DNA of 64,000 bases from a virus: the IMG/VR virus record IMGVR_UViG_3300046820_000298, positions 17,152 to 81,151 of that record, one strand, 5' to 3'. Of this stretch, positions 29,060 through 37,045 are shown piece by piece. Positions within the stretch are counted from its first letter, which is position 1; each line of letters begins with the position of its first letter. A model generated the notes under the pieces. That model was not told the origin of the DNA and ran no database searches. It saw only the letters and a list, made by a program, of their open reading frames with translations. Made by a program: the position numbers and the translations under genes.

Positions 29060-29102
29060 ATTTACAAAGGTATTGGTTTACTTATAGTTAAAAAGTATAA
29101 AT

Positions 29103-29663
29103 TTATCTTTTATACTTAGCTTTATTGTATAGCACTCTGTTCTTTAGTCCCCCTACAATGTATCTTTTTCTAGACTCTTCTGGACGTCCTGTTCTCCATT
29201 CATACATTGCTATTTCTTGGTTAGTATCGTAAGAACCTCCCATCTGCATTCTAGCAGGAGATTCGATTACTGTTCCTTCATACGGTCCAGTTGGGAGGTT
29301 AGATATTCCAGGAGGGACGGCTTTGTAAGACTCTACTAAGTTACCACTATTGTCAACCTTATCTATATTGATAGGGACTTTCATCCCCATAGTATTAAAA
29401 CTCTGTCCAGGTTGAACATCAGGGAAAGCCATAGATTGATCTACTTGTCCTGCTTCATGTGCAGGACGTAACCCTTGCTCTTGTTCTTGTGGAGTTTGAG
29501 CAACCTGCATAGGGGGTTGAAAGCTAGCAGCTTGCTGCTCTTGTACAAATTCTTCAATTAGATCTCTACCTTGACTGTAAGCAGAATAAACATCTAGGAT
29601 ACTCCCAGGAAACCCGGAAGATCTAGCTTTATCTAATAATGCTCTTCTGGTAGAATTATCCAT
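29103..29663 (-). CDS. Head-region protein with ARMQMGG tag, 186 aa
   Basis: An N-terminal helix (STRRALLDKARSSGFPGSIL), a Q/P-rich flexible linker, then a compact part KVPINIDKVDNSGNLVESYK followed by VPPGISNLPTGPYEG and ARMQMGG. I recall this PVNI.K...G.LV.SY..VPPG pattern from other Bacteroidota phages, also next to portal or scaffold genes, with unknown function. The last GG tag resembles those in the cargo proteins at 5-8 kb and 15-17 kb. It could be a capsid-internal or maturation factor. Confidence 0.55.
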   Translation of the reverse strand: MDNSTRRALLDKARSSGFPGSILDVYSAYSQGRDLIEEFVQEQQAASFQPPMQVAQTPQEQEQGLRPAHEAGQVDQSMAFPDVQPGQSFNTMGMKVPINIDKVDNSGNLVESYKAVPPGISNLPTGPYEGTVIESPARMQMGGSYDTNQEIAMYEWRTGRPEESRKRYIVGGLKNRVLYNKAKYKR

Positions 29664-30076
29664 TAAGACAAGAACTTAAGTTTGTATTTAGCAGAGTTTA
29701 GAGTAGACTTAATGTTATCTAAGTCATTAACTATTTCAGAGAATTCACATCCATCTTGAACTCTAGTGATCTTATTGTGAAGTTGATCGATGTAGTTAAT
29801 TGCATCTTTAACTGAGCCTAGACGTGGGGCTGATACATCTGGGTAATCCGGGATTGTACCTGTTGCTCCTTGGTATCCTTCAGCAATGTCATCTGCATGA
29901 CCAGGAAGTGCATCATAAAGTTCGTTAAGTGCTTTGTGTGCAGCATAAGAACCTGCTCCAGTTACTGATAGATGCAAGATATGCACCTTAGTTGCGGCAT
30001 CCATAAGTTCTACAGCTAGTGCTGGAATAGAATCTTTTTTAGATGACTTCTCTTTCATTTTGTCTATATAGCTCAT
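29663..30076 (-). CDS. Small helical head-region protein, 137 aa
   Basis: Predicted all-helical with two long helices (VELMDAATKVHILHLSVTGA; SVKDAINYIDQLHNKITRV) that resemble ferritin-like or Dps-like helices in spacing (alternating H and D/E), but there is no metal-site motif I can affirm. The ATG overlaps the portal stop (30073-30076). The family is unknown to me. The place between portal and scaffold suggests head assembly. Confidence 0.5.
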   Translation of the reverse strand: MSYIDKMKEKSSKKDSIPALAVELMDAATKVHILHLSVTGAGSYAAHKALNELYDALPGHADDIAEGYQGATGTIPDYPDVSAPRLGSVKDAINYIDQLHNKITRVQDGCEFSEIVNDLDNIKSTLNSAKYKLKFLS

Positions 30077-32280
30077 TCTGCTAGGTTTTGGTTAGCTTTA
30101 ATATCTATTTCTTTTTCTTTTAAAGCTAGTTGTTGCTGCTTAATCTGAAAATCTTGCATCATCTTTTCAAGGTTATTGTTAGATGATTTATCTTGAGCTT
30201 CAGCTGCAATAAGAGCTTTTTCTATTTCAAGTTGTCTATCTTTCTCTTTATCCAAAGCTGCTTGCTGTATAGCCTGTTGCTTAACTTGAATTTCTTGCTG
30301 AGCTTGCTGCTGTTGAGCTTGCTCTTGTGCTTTCCTCAAGTCATCAGCTTGCTTCTCAGCTTGCTTAATTTTGTCTTTAATCTGAGAGAAACTATCACTT
30401 TCAAATATCGATACAACTGTAGACATAGGCATTCCATTCTGCACTGCAGCTTGGGCCAAGCCTTCTAGTTTCTGTTTCTTCTCTGCATCTTTACCAGCAT
30501 CAGAGACAAATATACCATATTCTGCCTCCATGTGAGTAACTGGTTCTAAGTCAATAGCATCCATACTGCCATCAGGCATTACATACATTGCCTTCTTCCC
30601 ATTGAGCCAAGCCTCTTTTGAGTAATCCAAAAGCCCTTGTAACTCCCTTCTTTCGAAGTGTGCAAACTTTCTAAATATATCTTCTGTAATATGAGAAGAC
30701 TGGACAATGCTCTGCTGAGACGTGGCTTTTCCTTCATAAGAACTCATTTGACCCTGTCTCTGTCTAGTCACCCCACTAACTTTCTCCCATTCGACCATGA
30801 TTGATTCGAGCAAGGTTAGGTATTGAGATATTGTCTTAATAGACATATCCAATACTGACTGATGCTGAGGAGATAACTGAATTCCTTCTTTGTTGTAGTC
30901 TACCCAAGCTATACCTGTGCCCTCTACAAAATACATGAACTTATCCATGTCCCAGTTTTTAGGGATCATGTTAATGTCGAACTGAGCAATAATATCCTTG
31001 CTTCGTGCAATAGCTAGTTCAAGACGGTATTTGTAAATATTGTAATTGAGCTGGTAAGCTATCCCTAGACTTACCAAAGAAATACTCTGAGAGTTAATAT
31101 CTGAGTACTTCCTTCCATTGATTGGAAGTCTACATATGGATGGGTTATCTAGACTGTTACGTTGGTTCTTATATGGACGAACATTGATAAAGAATCTTCT
31201 ATCAATTCTGGTTCCCTCCCATACTTCGTTTACCCACTCCCATTCCATCTTGGCCCCTAGATCTTTGAGTTCTTGAGGAAGCTTGTACCCTTCTTCAACA
31301 TCAAACATCTCAGTATTCCCTGTATTAGGATCGTTGTAAGTCACAAATCCAATACGTTTCCTACTTTTCCAATAGACTGTTATTATCTCAATTAACCTAT
31401 TACGGTATATGTTATCATCTGCTCCACTAGCTTCAGCTCTATACAAAAGATAAGCTTCAGCTGATGTGTGAGTCGGAGATTCTAATTCTAGAACTTGTTC
31501 GTCACTAAGGTATTCCCCAAATATGTCAATAATGGTAGATGCGTGAGAATATTTTCTAATGATAGCCCAGTCGGCATCTTCAACGAAATCGATATCAGGA
31601 TCTTTGTCATAGTCAATGTCTAGTGGGTTAACTACCTCGTAAAATACTTCTTCTCTTCTTACCCCTTTATGTGAATAGCACTCCCCAGTTACTAGGAAGT
31701 GAAAGAAAAGCTTTTGAAATTTATCATAAACCTCATTGTAGTACATCATATAATTCAAGGCTGCTTGCCCAACTATTGCTCTGTGGTCTACATAACTTCT
31801 CTCAAACTCTTCTGCTACTTGTTTTGGGAGTGGAGGTTCTTCTTGTTCTGGAAGTTCTACTTCTTGTTGTTTAGCTAGCTCTGCCAAGAACTTAGTCTTT
31901 AAGTTAGCTAGGATTAAGTTCTTAAGTGCCTCTTCTTTCAAGCTGATTGAGTCAGCATTCTGAACTGTAACAGTGTATTCAAGAGGACGTTTAGACTTCT
32001 CCCCAAGTAGTAGATCGATGATCGGCTTAATGATCGGGTAATTACGGAGCTTCGAAGGAAAGTGGCTTCGAGTTTTACCATAAGGTTTAAGGACGTAATT
32101 ATAGTCCTCTTCATCGATTACCCCGTTATAGTAATCATACAAAGACTTAAGGTAGCTACGTCTTTCACTAATACCAAACTTAGATAGGTTGATAAATGCA
32201 TTGACGCAGTCTTCTTTCCACTTGTCATCTTTCTGAGAAAAGGGGATTCGTTGCTTGGGGATTGTAGCTTGTCCGAACAT
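30073..32280 (-). CDS. Portal protein, 735 aa
   Basis: The length, the place directly after the large terminase gene, and the long Q/E/K-rich helical C-terminus (about 620-735, the 'barrel' of portals) support this call. The N-terminus is basic (FGQATIPKQRIPFSQKDDKW) and followed by a mixed clip/stem region with conserved-looking segments YDKDPDIDFVEDADW and VSGVTRQRQGQM. The portal forms the dodecameric DNA channel at one capsid vertex and binds the terminase. A 77-nt gap with a short dyad (AGTGTG...CACACT, 32334-32355) separates it from terL. Confidence 0.8.
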   Translation of the reverse strand: MFGQATIPKQRIPFSQKDDKWKEDCVNAFINLSKFGISERRSYLKSLYDYYNGVIDEEDYNYVLKPYGKTRSHFPSKLRNYPIIKPIIDLLLGEKSKRPLEYTVTVQNADSISLKEEALKNLILANLKTKFLAELAKQQEVELPEQEEPPLPKQVAEEFERSYVDHRAIVGQAALNYMMYYNEVYDKFQKLFFHFLVTGECYSHKGVRREEVFYEVVNPLDIDYDKDPDIDFVEDADWAIIRKYSHASTIIDIFGEYLSDEQVLELESPTHTSAEAYLLYRAEASGADDNIYRNRLIEIITVYWKSRKRIGFVTYNDPNTGNTEMFDVEEGYKLPQELKDLGAKMEWEWVNEVWEGTRIDRRFFINVRPYKNQRNSLDNPSICRLPINGRKYSDINSQSISLVSLGIAYQLNYNIYKYRLELAIARSKDIIAQFDINMIPKNWDMDKFMYFVEGTGIAWVDYNKEGIQLSPQHQSVLDMSIKTISQYLTLLESIMVEWEKVSGVTRQRQGQMSSYEGKATSQQSIVQSSHITEDIFRKFAHFERRELQGLLDYSKEAWLNGKKAMYVMPDGSMDAIDLEPVTHMEAEYGIFVSDAGKDAEKKQKLEGLAQAAVQNGMPMSTVVSIFESDSFSQIKDKIKQAEKQADDLRKAQEQAQQQQAQQEIQVKQQAIQQAALDKEKDRQLEIEKALIAAEAQDKSSNNNLEKMMQDFQIKQQQLALKEKEIDIKANQNLAE

Positions 32281-32357
32281 TAATACAAAAGTAGTTTTGT
32301 TTTACAGAAGGTCTTTAAAATAAGTCATTTTCCTAGTGTGTTTAATATATCACACTA

Positions 32358-34325
32358 TTACTTATACATCTTATCGAACCAGTCATTGCTTGAGTTATCG
32401 TTATCATTAAAGCTTAACTCCTTGTTGTATAGCTCTCTAGTGTGGTACATACCAATCATTAAAGCCATTACACGGTCAAAGTTACCTTTCCTGTTAAACT
32501 TGATTAACTCCTGCAATAAAGCAAGGTCGTAAATTTTCTGCAAGTTAAGGGTAATATTGCCATCTTCGTCAGCTCCCCTCCCAGAAATTAACCAGTCTCT
32601 TATGTATAGTTCTCCTTGGGACTTTCTCTGCTCAGTCATGTGCATCCCAAATTGTCGTTTTACATTCTTACTTCGGAGTTCTTTCTTATCCAACATCTCA
32701 AATTCCTCTTGCAGCAGGTGCATCTTACGGAATCTCTTAGCATAAGCTATGACTTCTCCTCGGTCATTCTCAAATCCTATCTTAGCATTGTAGTACTCTG
32801 CTAACATAAACAAGGTTCTGTTGTATTCGTCCTGGGTCTGTGGACGGCCTACGTAAGATGCTACAATTAAGTCATCTGGTTTAGACATATTGTTAGGGAC
32901 CTTGATAACATAAGCTGCCCCAAGTGAGCTAGAGCTCTCAGCCTTCCCTTGAGCATACGGGTCATGACAAATAATGTACAGATTCTTTGGGGTTACCTCT
33001 TCTATCTCTGTTTTAAATGGAGGTTCGTATATAACTACTGCCCCAGTTAAGTTATCATCTTTCCTGTGTGGAAATTTAGAGATAGCACGTAGGTTATTGT
33101 TAGGGGTAAAGTCTGCTTTACCTTTTGAGTTGTAATACATCTCCCCTACTACCCCTATCGTATCTAGATTCCCGGATATTACTTTATTGTACTGCTCTTT
33201 TAACGAGTTGACATCAAATGTGTTAGCTGTAACTTGCAGTGTTGCTTCTTGTGGGGTAAATGGGTGTTCAGCTATGTATTGGTCATAAGATTTAGGGTCA
33301 TTCCCCTTCTTCTTCTTTTCTCTTTGCTCTTCTTCGTACTCAACTGCTTGGCTAATTAAGCTATTCCCATTCTCATCTATAAACCCATCTAGGTTTTTGT
33401 AGATTGGGACAAAGTATCCACAGATTGTCCCCATAGCCCCAGCATCCCAGTCATTTTCAAACCCTAAACAGTTGTAAGCATCAGGGTGATAGAACAATTC
33501 TTCAAGTCCTTCAAATCCAGGGCCCTCTTCTCCACCTGTCCCAAAGGCAATCATAGTACCAAGTGTCTTAGAACCTTGTCTCATTGTAGGCATAGCTACC
33601 TCCCAAGCCTTTAATAAGCCTGAGAATGAACCTGATTCTTCGAAGAATATTAACTCTCCTGCTTTACCGCGGATTTTGTCTGGATCATCTTTAAGAGATA
33701 CCCCAATTATCTGTGACTTAAACCCAAGAGTTACATCGGCCCCGTTAACATTCTTTTTGTACCCGGATTGCTTATGCATTTCACGGTCAATAAGTCTAGG
33801 TTGTGTCCAAGCTGTATTGTCATCTATAAAAGAGATAATATCCCAAGCTTTAGACAGCATTCCATCCCCAGTTAAGTATTGCTTATCTGAAGCAAACACG
33901 AAGTTCTTACTATTCCTTAAGTGGAAGTAGTTCCTACACAGCATTGCTGCAGCCTTGTAGGAGAAACCTTTACGTCTAGCTTTCAAGACAACCATGTGCT
34001 TGTTATCTCGTCTAGCTTTATCTACAGCATTAAAGTATTCGTAGTCCCCGTCGTAAAAAGCTGGGAAGCTTCGATCTCTTCTAGAGATTATCTCCCCATC
34101 TGGCTGCTCCTCATCTATAATCCTATCAATTGGGCAATAGTTTAAGTAGAAGTAGTGAAACCCTGAGATTTTAACCCCATTTATTTCATGACCATGCATA
34201 CATCTAAACTGTTCCCTATCCCAATAGTCATAATACTGCTTAGTTCCAGGGAGAGCATCTGTGTAATGCCCGTACTCAATGTAATGTTTAGCTACTTCAG
34301 AAAATAAGTGGGTGTTCTTTAGCAT
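32358..34325 (-). CDS. terL: Terminase large subunit
   Basis: ATPase part: Walker A-like KARRKGFSYK (115-124, Arg/Lys-rich as in phage terminases), Walker B plus catalytic Glu ELIFFEE (224-230), coupling motif FGTGGEEG (261-268). Nuclease part of RNase H fold: HDPYAQG (454-460), GFENDRG (517-523) and FDRVMAL (about 616-622) supply the acidic metal ligands. The enzyme cuts concatemeric DNA and pumps it through the portal. It starts on the stop codon of the small terminase-like gene (TAATG). At 655 residues it has the usual size for this group. Confidence 0.9.
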   Translation of the reverse strand: MLKNTHLFSEVAKHYIEYGHYTDALPGTKQYYDYWDREQFRCMHGHEINGVKISGFHYFYLNYCPIDRIIDEEQPDGEIISRRDRSFPAFYDGDYEYFNAVDKARRDNKHMVVLKARRKGFSYKAAAMLCRNYFHLRNSKNFVFASDKQYLTGDGMLSKAWDIISFIDDNTAWTQPRLIDREMHKQSGYKKNVNGADVTLGFKSQIIGVSLKDDPDKIRGKAGELIFFEESGSFSGLLKAWEVAMPTMRQGSKTLGTMIAFGTGGEEGPGFEGLEELFYHPDAYNCLGFENDWDAGAMGTICGYFVPIYKNLDGFIDENGNSLISQAVEYEEEQREKKKKGNDPKSYDQYIAEHPFTPQEATLQVTANTFDVNSLKEQYNKVISGNLDTIGVVGEMYYNSKGKADFTPNNNLRAISKFPHRKDDNLTGAVVIYEPPFKTEIEEVTPKNLYIICHDPYAQGKAESSSSLGAAYVIKVPNNMSKPDDLIVASYVGRPQTQDEYNRTLFMLAEYYNAKIGFENDRGEVIAYAKRFRKMHLLQEEFEMLDKKELRSKNVKRQFGMHMTEQRKSQGELYIRDWLISGRGADEDGNITLNLQKIYDLALLQELIKFNRKGNFDRVMALMIGMYHTRELYNKELSFNDNDNSSNDWFDKMYK

Positions 34326-34822
34326 TACTCACTGTATTTGTTAGTTTTAACGCCTGCTCTGTTAGGGTTATCCTTAGCTTGTTGCTTCTGTACCAGTTCT
34401 TCCAGTCTATCCAGTCCTTCGATTACCTCCCCAATCTTAGATAAGTTAGCAACAAGGTCTTTTGCTTGGTAAAGTAGCTTCCCGTTCTCATCCATAGCTG
34501 TAAGATCGATGTCTTTGAAGTACCTTTCTAGCTTATTAACTGCAGACCTAGCTGACTTAAGCAGCTTTATTGCATGAGTATCAGCTAGTTCCCTGTACTT
34601 CTGCAATCCTGCATGTAAGTTTGGGGTTGACTTTACTTTTAAATCTTCTAATAGCTTAGTCTTTCTTTCTTCTTCGTCGTAAGCTGCATAGCTAGACCTG
34701 TGGTCAGCAAAGAAGTAGATAAATGCTAACTCTTTTGCAGTTAACTTCTCAAATTCTGGGATAGTCAGAGCATACGGAGATGGGATAACTACATTATTGC
34801 TTATTGTTAGCAAGTCTTTCAT
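34325..34822 (-). CDS. Terminase small subunit-like protein, 165 aa
   Basis: It is helical and charged, lies directly upstream of terL, and overlaps it by one base. The N-terminal half could hold a small helical DNA-binding unit (IPEFEKLTAKELAFIYFFAD), and the C-terminal half two long helices (SARSAVNKLERYFKDIDLTA; LSKIGEVIEGLDRLEELVQK) suited to oligomer formation, as in small terminases. No helix-turn-helix is clear. The call is by context. It overlaps the HU/IHF-like gene by 29 nt. Confidence 0.5.
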   Translation of the reverse strand: MKDLLTISNNVVIPSPYALTIPEFEKLTAKELAFIYFFADHRSSYAAYDEEERKTKLLEDLKVKSTPNLHAGLQKYRELADTHAIKLLKSARSAVNKLERYFKDIDLTAMDENGKLLYQAKDLVANLSKIGEVIEGLDRLEELVQKQQAKDNPNRAGVKTNKYSE

Positions 34823-35033
34823 TTTTGCGCCTAGTTTTCTCGTTTAGATGGGCTATGCGCTCACTTTTAGCAGAGAACGCCCCAAAATATGGGAGTCTAA
34901 TTGTAGCAAACTTCCCCTCTTTCATAATCTTAGCTACATACTTAAATTGGAAGTAGATAATCTCCTCTACTTTTTGTAGTGGGAGGTTATGCTTAGTGGC
35001 CAACTTCTGGATTATGATTTTCTCCTTATTCAT
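34794..35033 (-). CDS. HU/IHF-like DNA-binding protein, 79 aa
   Basis: The layout fits the HU/IHF family: two N-terminal helices (IQKLATKHNLPLQKVEEIIY and FQFKYVAKIMKEGKF), then a beta segment ATIRLPYFGAFSAK that matches the 'v.L.gFG.F' hallmark, and a basic C-terminus (RKNERLANNKQ). It is shorter than HU (90 residues) and may lack most of the flexible DNA arm. crAss-like phages are known to carry IHF-like genes near terL. It may bend DNA for packaging or act in late transcription. Confidence 0.65.
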   Translation of the reverse strand: MNKEKIIIQKLATKHNLPLQKVEEIIYFQFKYVAKIMKEGKFATIRLPYFGAFSAKSERIAHLNEKTRRKNERLANNKQ

Positions 35034-35320
35034 TTACGGAGATTAATCGGTTTTCCCGACTTTCCTACTGAGACAGGTTTCCATCTAGATGGTTCATCAG
35101 GGCATTTAGCTGTTTGCCAACTAGCTTTTTGCTCTATGTAGCATCCACATAGACCACACTGCTTAGTATCTTTTAAAAGATTTGGGCATTCATGGCAAGT
35201 TGATATTCTTTCTTCGTATTGTTCTTGAGTTACAGAAGGCATTCCAGCTGCAACGTACTCGATAGAGGCTTTTGCAAAGTTTGCAGCCATCTTAAGTATT
35301 GACGGAGTTTTATTACTCAT
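35030..35320 (-). CDS. Cys4 zinc-binding small protein, 96 aa
   Basis: The centre has ISTCHECPNLLKDTKQCGLC and then GC, with a further cysteine in AKCPDEPSRW, giving a CxxC...CxxCxC...C ligand set followed by W and P residues; I know this R..tC..C......C..CGC.....W....CP...W pattern from small phage and bacterial proteins of unknown role. It overlaps both neighbours by 4 nt (ATGA). A transcription or packaging factor is possible. Confidence 0.6.
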   Translation of the reverse strand: MSNKTPSILKMAANFAKASIEYVAAGMPSVTQEQYEERISTCHECPNLLKDTKQCGLCGCYIEQKASWQTAKCPDEPSRWKPVSVGKSGKPINLRK

Positions 35321-35463
35321 TCTTCTTCAAAGTTTGGTGTTGCTAATTCAGTTAAATGTAACACTTCTACATTACCTCTCCCATCCTGCACCACTGTCAA
35401 GGAGTAATAGCCTATGTAGAACATAGTTACTATCTTGTTTGGTGGGATGAATAGTGGTTTCAT
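35317..35463 (-). CDS. Small protein, 48 aa
   Basis: An ATG at 35463 overlaps the stop of the winged-helix gene (ATGA), and its own TGA at 35317 overlaps the ATG of the Cys4 gene in the same way. The product reads KPLFIPPNKIVTMFYIGYYS and continues with a beta-like LTVVQDGRGNVEVLHL and an acidic end. The perfect start/stop chain at both ends is the main support; no family recognised. Confidence 0.6.
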   Translation of the reverse strand: MKPLFIPPNKIVTMFYIGYYSLTVVQDGRGNVEVLHLTELATPNFEEE

Positions 35464-35789
35464 ACAGGGATTATGTTGATTTGAACCGGCTCTTTTTTTA
35501 GAATAGCAGCAAGTTCATATCCATTTTTATTTTGGACTATGGCCCCCTTATCTTTTAACCTTTTTACATAGTTATTAAGGGTGTTGTGGTCCTTAATCTC
35601 TAACTTCTCAGATACTTTCTTTTTATTAGCCGGGGAACATAGGTTAACAGTCTCACTCAAATCGATGAATTCAGCTAAGACTTTAAGTTCTGTATCCGTA
35701 AGCTCTAGTATCCCATTAAATATCTGGAGAAACTTCTGAGTCGTATCCGTTTTGATGTTCACTCTTCGGATGGTCGGTTGGTTCTTCAT
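35460..35789 (-). CDS. Winged-helix DNA-binding protein, 109 aa
   Basis: The segment ILELTDTELKVLAEFIDLSE then ANKKKVSEKLEI..HNTLNNYVKRLKDKGAIVQNKNGYEL has the form of a MarR/LuxR-like winged helix: helix 1, recognition helix with TLNNYVKRL, and a wing ending in GAI.....GY. It could regulate late genes. It overlaps the upstream gene by 74 nt in another frame and is followed by an ATGA-coupled 48-residue gene. A small terminase role is an alternative given its place. Confidence 0.65.
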   Translation of the reverse strand: MKNQPTIRRVNIKTDTTQKFLQIFNGILELTDTELKVLAEFIDLSETVNLCSPANKKKVSEKLEIKDHNTLNNYVKRLKDKGAIVQNKNGYELAAILKKEPVQINIIPV

Positions 35790-36021
35790 TAGTAATTTGT
35801 ATTTTGGCTCGTCCTTCTACGATTCTAATCTTGCATCTTTTTGAGTAACTATTGAACTCATCAATGTGCTCATCAATGTTCTCTCTAGTTACTAGAAATG
35901 AAAGAAAAACCTCCAATTCCTTGGCGGCTTTTATGATCTCTTCGGATGCTTTATTCCCTGATTCTGCTTGTTTACGTAGAGATTCAAAGTCAGCTAGGGA
36001 TATTGTTACTGTCCCTACCAT
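35716..36021 (-). CDS. Small helical protein, 101 aa
   Basis: Helical N-terminal half with coiled-coil character (LADFESLRKQAESGNKASEE), then a beta-like part SKRCKIRIVEGRAKIQITNE and an acidic/H-rich tail. It overlaps the winged-helix gene by 74 nt; the overlap encodes the tail after residue 77. It starts 4 nt after the co-chaperonin gene. No family recognised. Confidence 0.5.
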   Translation of the reverse strand: MVGTVTISLADFESLRKQAESGNKASEEIIKAAKELEVFLSFLVTRENIDEHIDEFNSYSKRCKIRIVEGRAKIQITNEEPTDHPKSEHQNGYDSEVSPDI

Positions 36022-36025
36022 CTTT

Positions 36026-36316
36026 TTACTTATTTATAACTCCAAGCAGCATGAATTCATTCACCATTACATACTGAGTTCCATCTACTTCGATGATTAC
36101 TCCTTCTGTGTGTGGATGAACGTAGACGGTGTCCCCTTCTTTTACTTGTTTGCACTCTGGACCAACCTTGAGAGCCTCGAGGATGTTAGACTTAAGTGAA
36201 TTAGCAGCTTCATCAGAAAGAACGATTCCGCTGTCTGTTACTTTTTTGTGTGGGATTGGGAGAACTACCCAATCTCTGGTAGGATTAAAGTTCATGTTAC
36301 GTTTGGTTTTATGCAA
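36026..36316 (-). CDS. GroES-like co-chaperonin, 96 aa
   Basis: The product follows the Cpn10 plan: N-terminal strand PTRDWVVLPI (GroES P.hDRViVk), a mobile-loop-like SGIVLSDEAA with the hydrophobic IVL triplet that in GroES binds GroEL, then ILEALKVGPE (GroES V.aVG.G), VKEGDTVYVHPHTEGVIIEV (VK.GD.V.f....g..i), and YVMVNEFMLLGVI (yliv.E.DiLavv). Length equals that of GroES. It likely steers the host GroEL toward capsid folding, as gp31 does in T4. It is placed between lysis and head genes. Confidence 0.8.
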   Translation of the reverse strand: MHKTKRNMNFNPTRDWVVLPIPHKKVTDSGIVLSDEAANSLKSNILEALKVGPECKQVKEGDTVYVHPHTEGVIIEVDGTQYVMVNEFMLLGVINK

Positions 36317-36351
36317 ATGTAATAAGACTTTTTATATAGTCAATAGTTTTA

Positions 36352-36807
36352 TTATAAAATTGCAAAATAAACTGTAGTTAGCAGCAATCCTGTAGTACTG
36401 ATAGTAAGCAAAGCAGTCTTAACTCTAAGACCTCGGTTCTCTTTCTTCAAAGTTTTAACTAATAACTCGTTCTCAGTCTTAATGGCTAGATCGATAGCCC
36501 TTTTATTCTCATATGCCTGCATGAGCATATCAGTGTTATTAGTTTGAATACCAGTGATTTTGCTATAAATCTTAACTTTCTCTGCCTCCATACGGTACAA
36601 AGTATCTAGTGTATTGGCAGTTTGATACCAATACATCATAGAGTTAAAGTTCAGATTAATTAGCTGTACTTGGTAGTTTGATAACACGGGAATAGAATCC
36701 GCTTTTGAGTAGCGAGTCTGAGGCCCTAAAAGTTTCTGCGAGTCTGCGGTTATTATGCTTAGAGTCAGAGCTAAGAATATTGTAAACCTCTTGAGTGTAG
36801 TATTCAT
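36352..36807 (-). CDS. Spanin-like/lysis accessory protein, 151 aa
   Basis: The N-terminus is a signal peptide (residues about 6-22, FTIFLALTLSIITADS), the middle is helical with heptad-like spacing, and the C-terminus is a hydrophobic segment (about 131-151, TALLTISTTGLLLTTVYFAIL). An envelope-spanning protein with both ends in or near membranes is typical of spanins or unimolecular spanin variants. It overlaps the upstream gene by 152 nt in another frame, as Rz/Rz1 pairs often do. Its place at the end of the lysis cassette supports this, although no lipobox is present. Confidence 0.5.
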   Translation of the reverse strand: MNTTLKRFTIFLALTLSIITADSQKLLGPQTRYSKADSIPVLSNYQVQLINLNFNSMMYWYQTANTLDTLYRMEAEKVKIYSKITGIQTNNTDMLMQAYENKRAIDLAIKTENELLVKTLKKENRGLRVKTALLTISTTGLLLTTVYFAIL

Positions 36808-37045
36808 TGATTACTTTTTGGTTATAAATTAGTGTATCCGATACAATGTTTAGAGAATCAATCTTAAAGCCTAAAGAGTCAATCTTTAAATTGTTTACCT
36901 CTATAACCTTAAATAGACTGTCGTTTATCTCCTCCAACCTTGTTTGTGCTGGGTTATCATTTTGTTTTAAAAAGACCTTTGCCAGTACTAGCAGAGAGCA
37001 AATTGCTATCCCCCATGCTATGTAGTTAATTATCCTTTTCTCCAT
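36656..37045 (-). CDS. Inner-membrane spanin-like protein (Rz-type), 129 aa
   Basis: One N-terminal membrane segment (about 7-25, INYIAWGIAICSLLVLAKVF) is followed by a long periplasmic coiled coil (about 35-110, with IDSLGFKIDSLNIVSD-type heptads). This is the layout of an Rz-like i-spanin or an endolysin regulator. The start overlaps the endolysin stop by 16 nt and its last 50 codons overlap the next gene. Together with that gene it probably fuses inner and outer membranes at lysis. Confidence 0.55.
   Translation of the reverse strand: MEKRIINYIAWGIAICSLLVLAKVFLKQNDNPAQTRLEEINDSLFKVIEVNNLKIDSLGFKIDSLNIVSDTLIYNQKVINEYYTQEVYNILSSDSKHNNRRLAETFRASDSLLKSGFYSRVIKLPSTAN

Noticed and set aside
29060-29072. 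TACCTTTG on the minus strand, matching the Bacteroidota -7 box TAnnTTTG, before the scaffold-like gene
   Set aside because: It ends only 5 nt before the ATG and has no TTTG/TTG at the -33 distance, so it would give a leaderless transcript; too weak to call a promoter.
28746-29087. Plus-strand serine-rich open frame
   Set aside because: It is the antisense shadow of the D/E-run in the acidic scaffold-like gene; runs of S mirror GAT/GAA-type codons on the other strand.
32334-32355. AGTGTG...CACACT dyad between terL and portal genes as terminator
   Set aside because: Only 6 pairs with a 10-nt A/T loop and no U-run on the minus strand; not strong enough to call.
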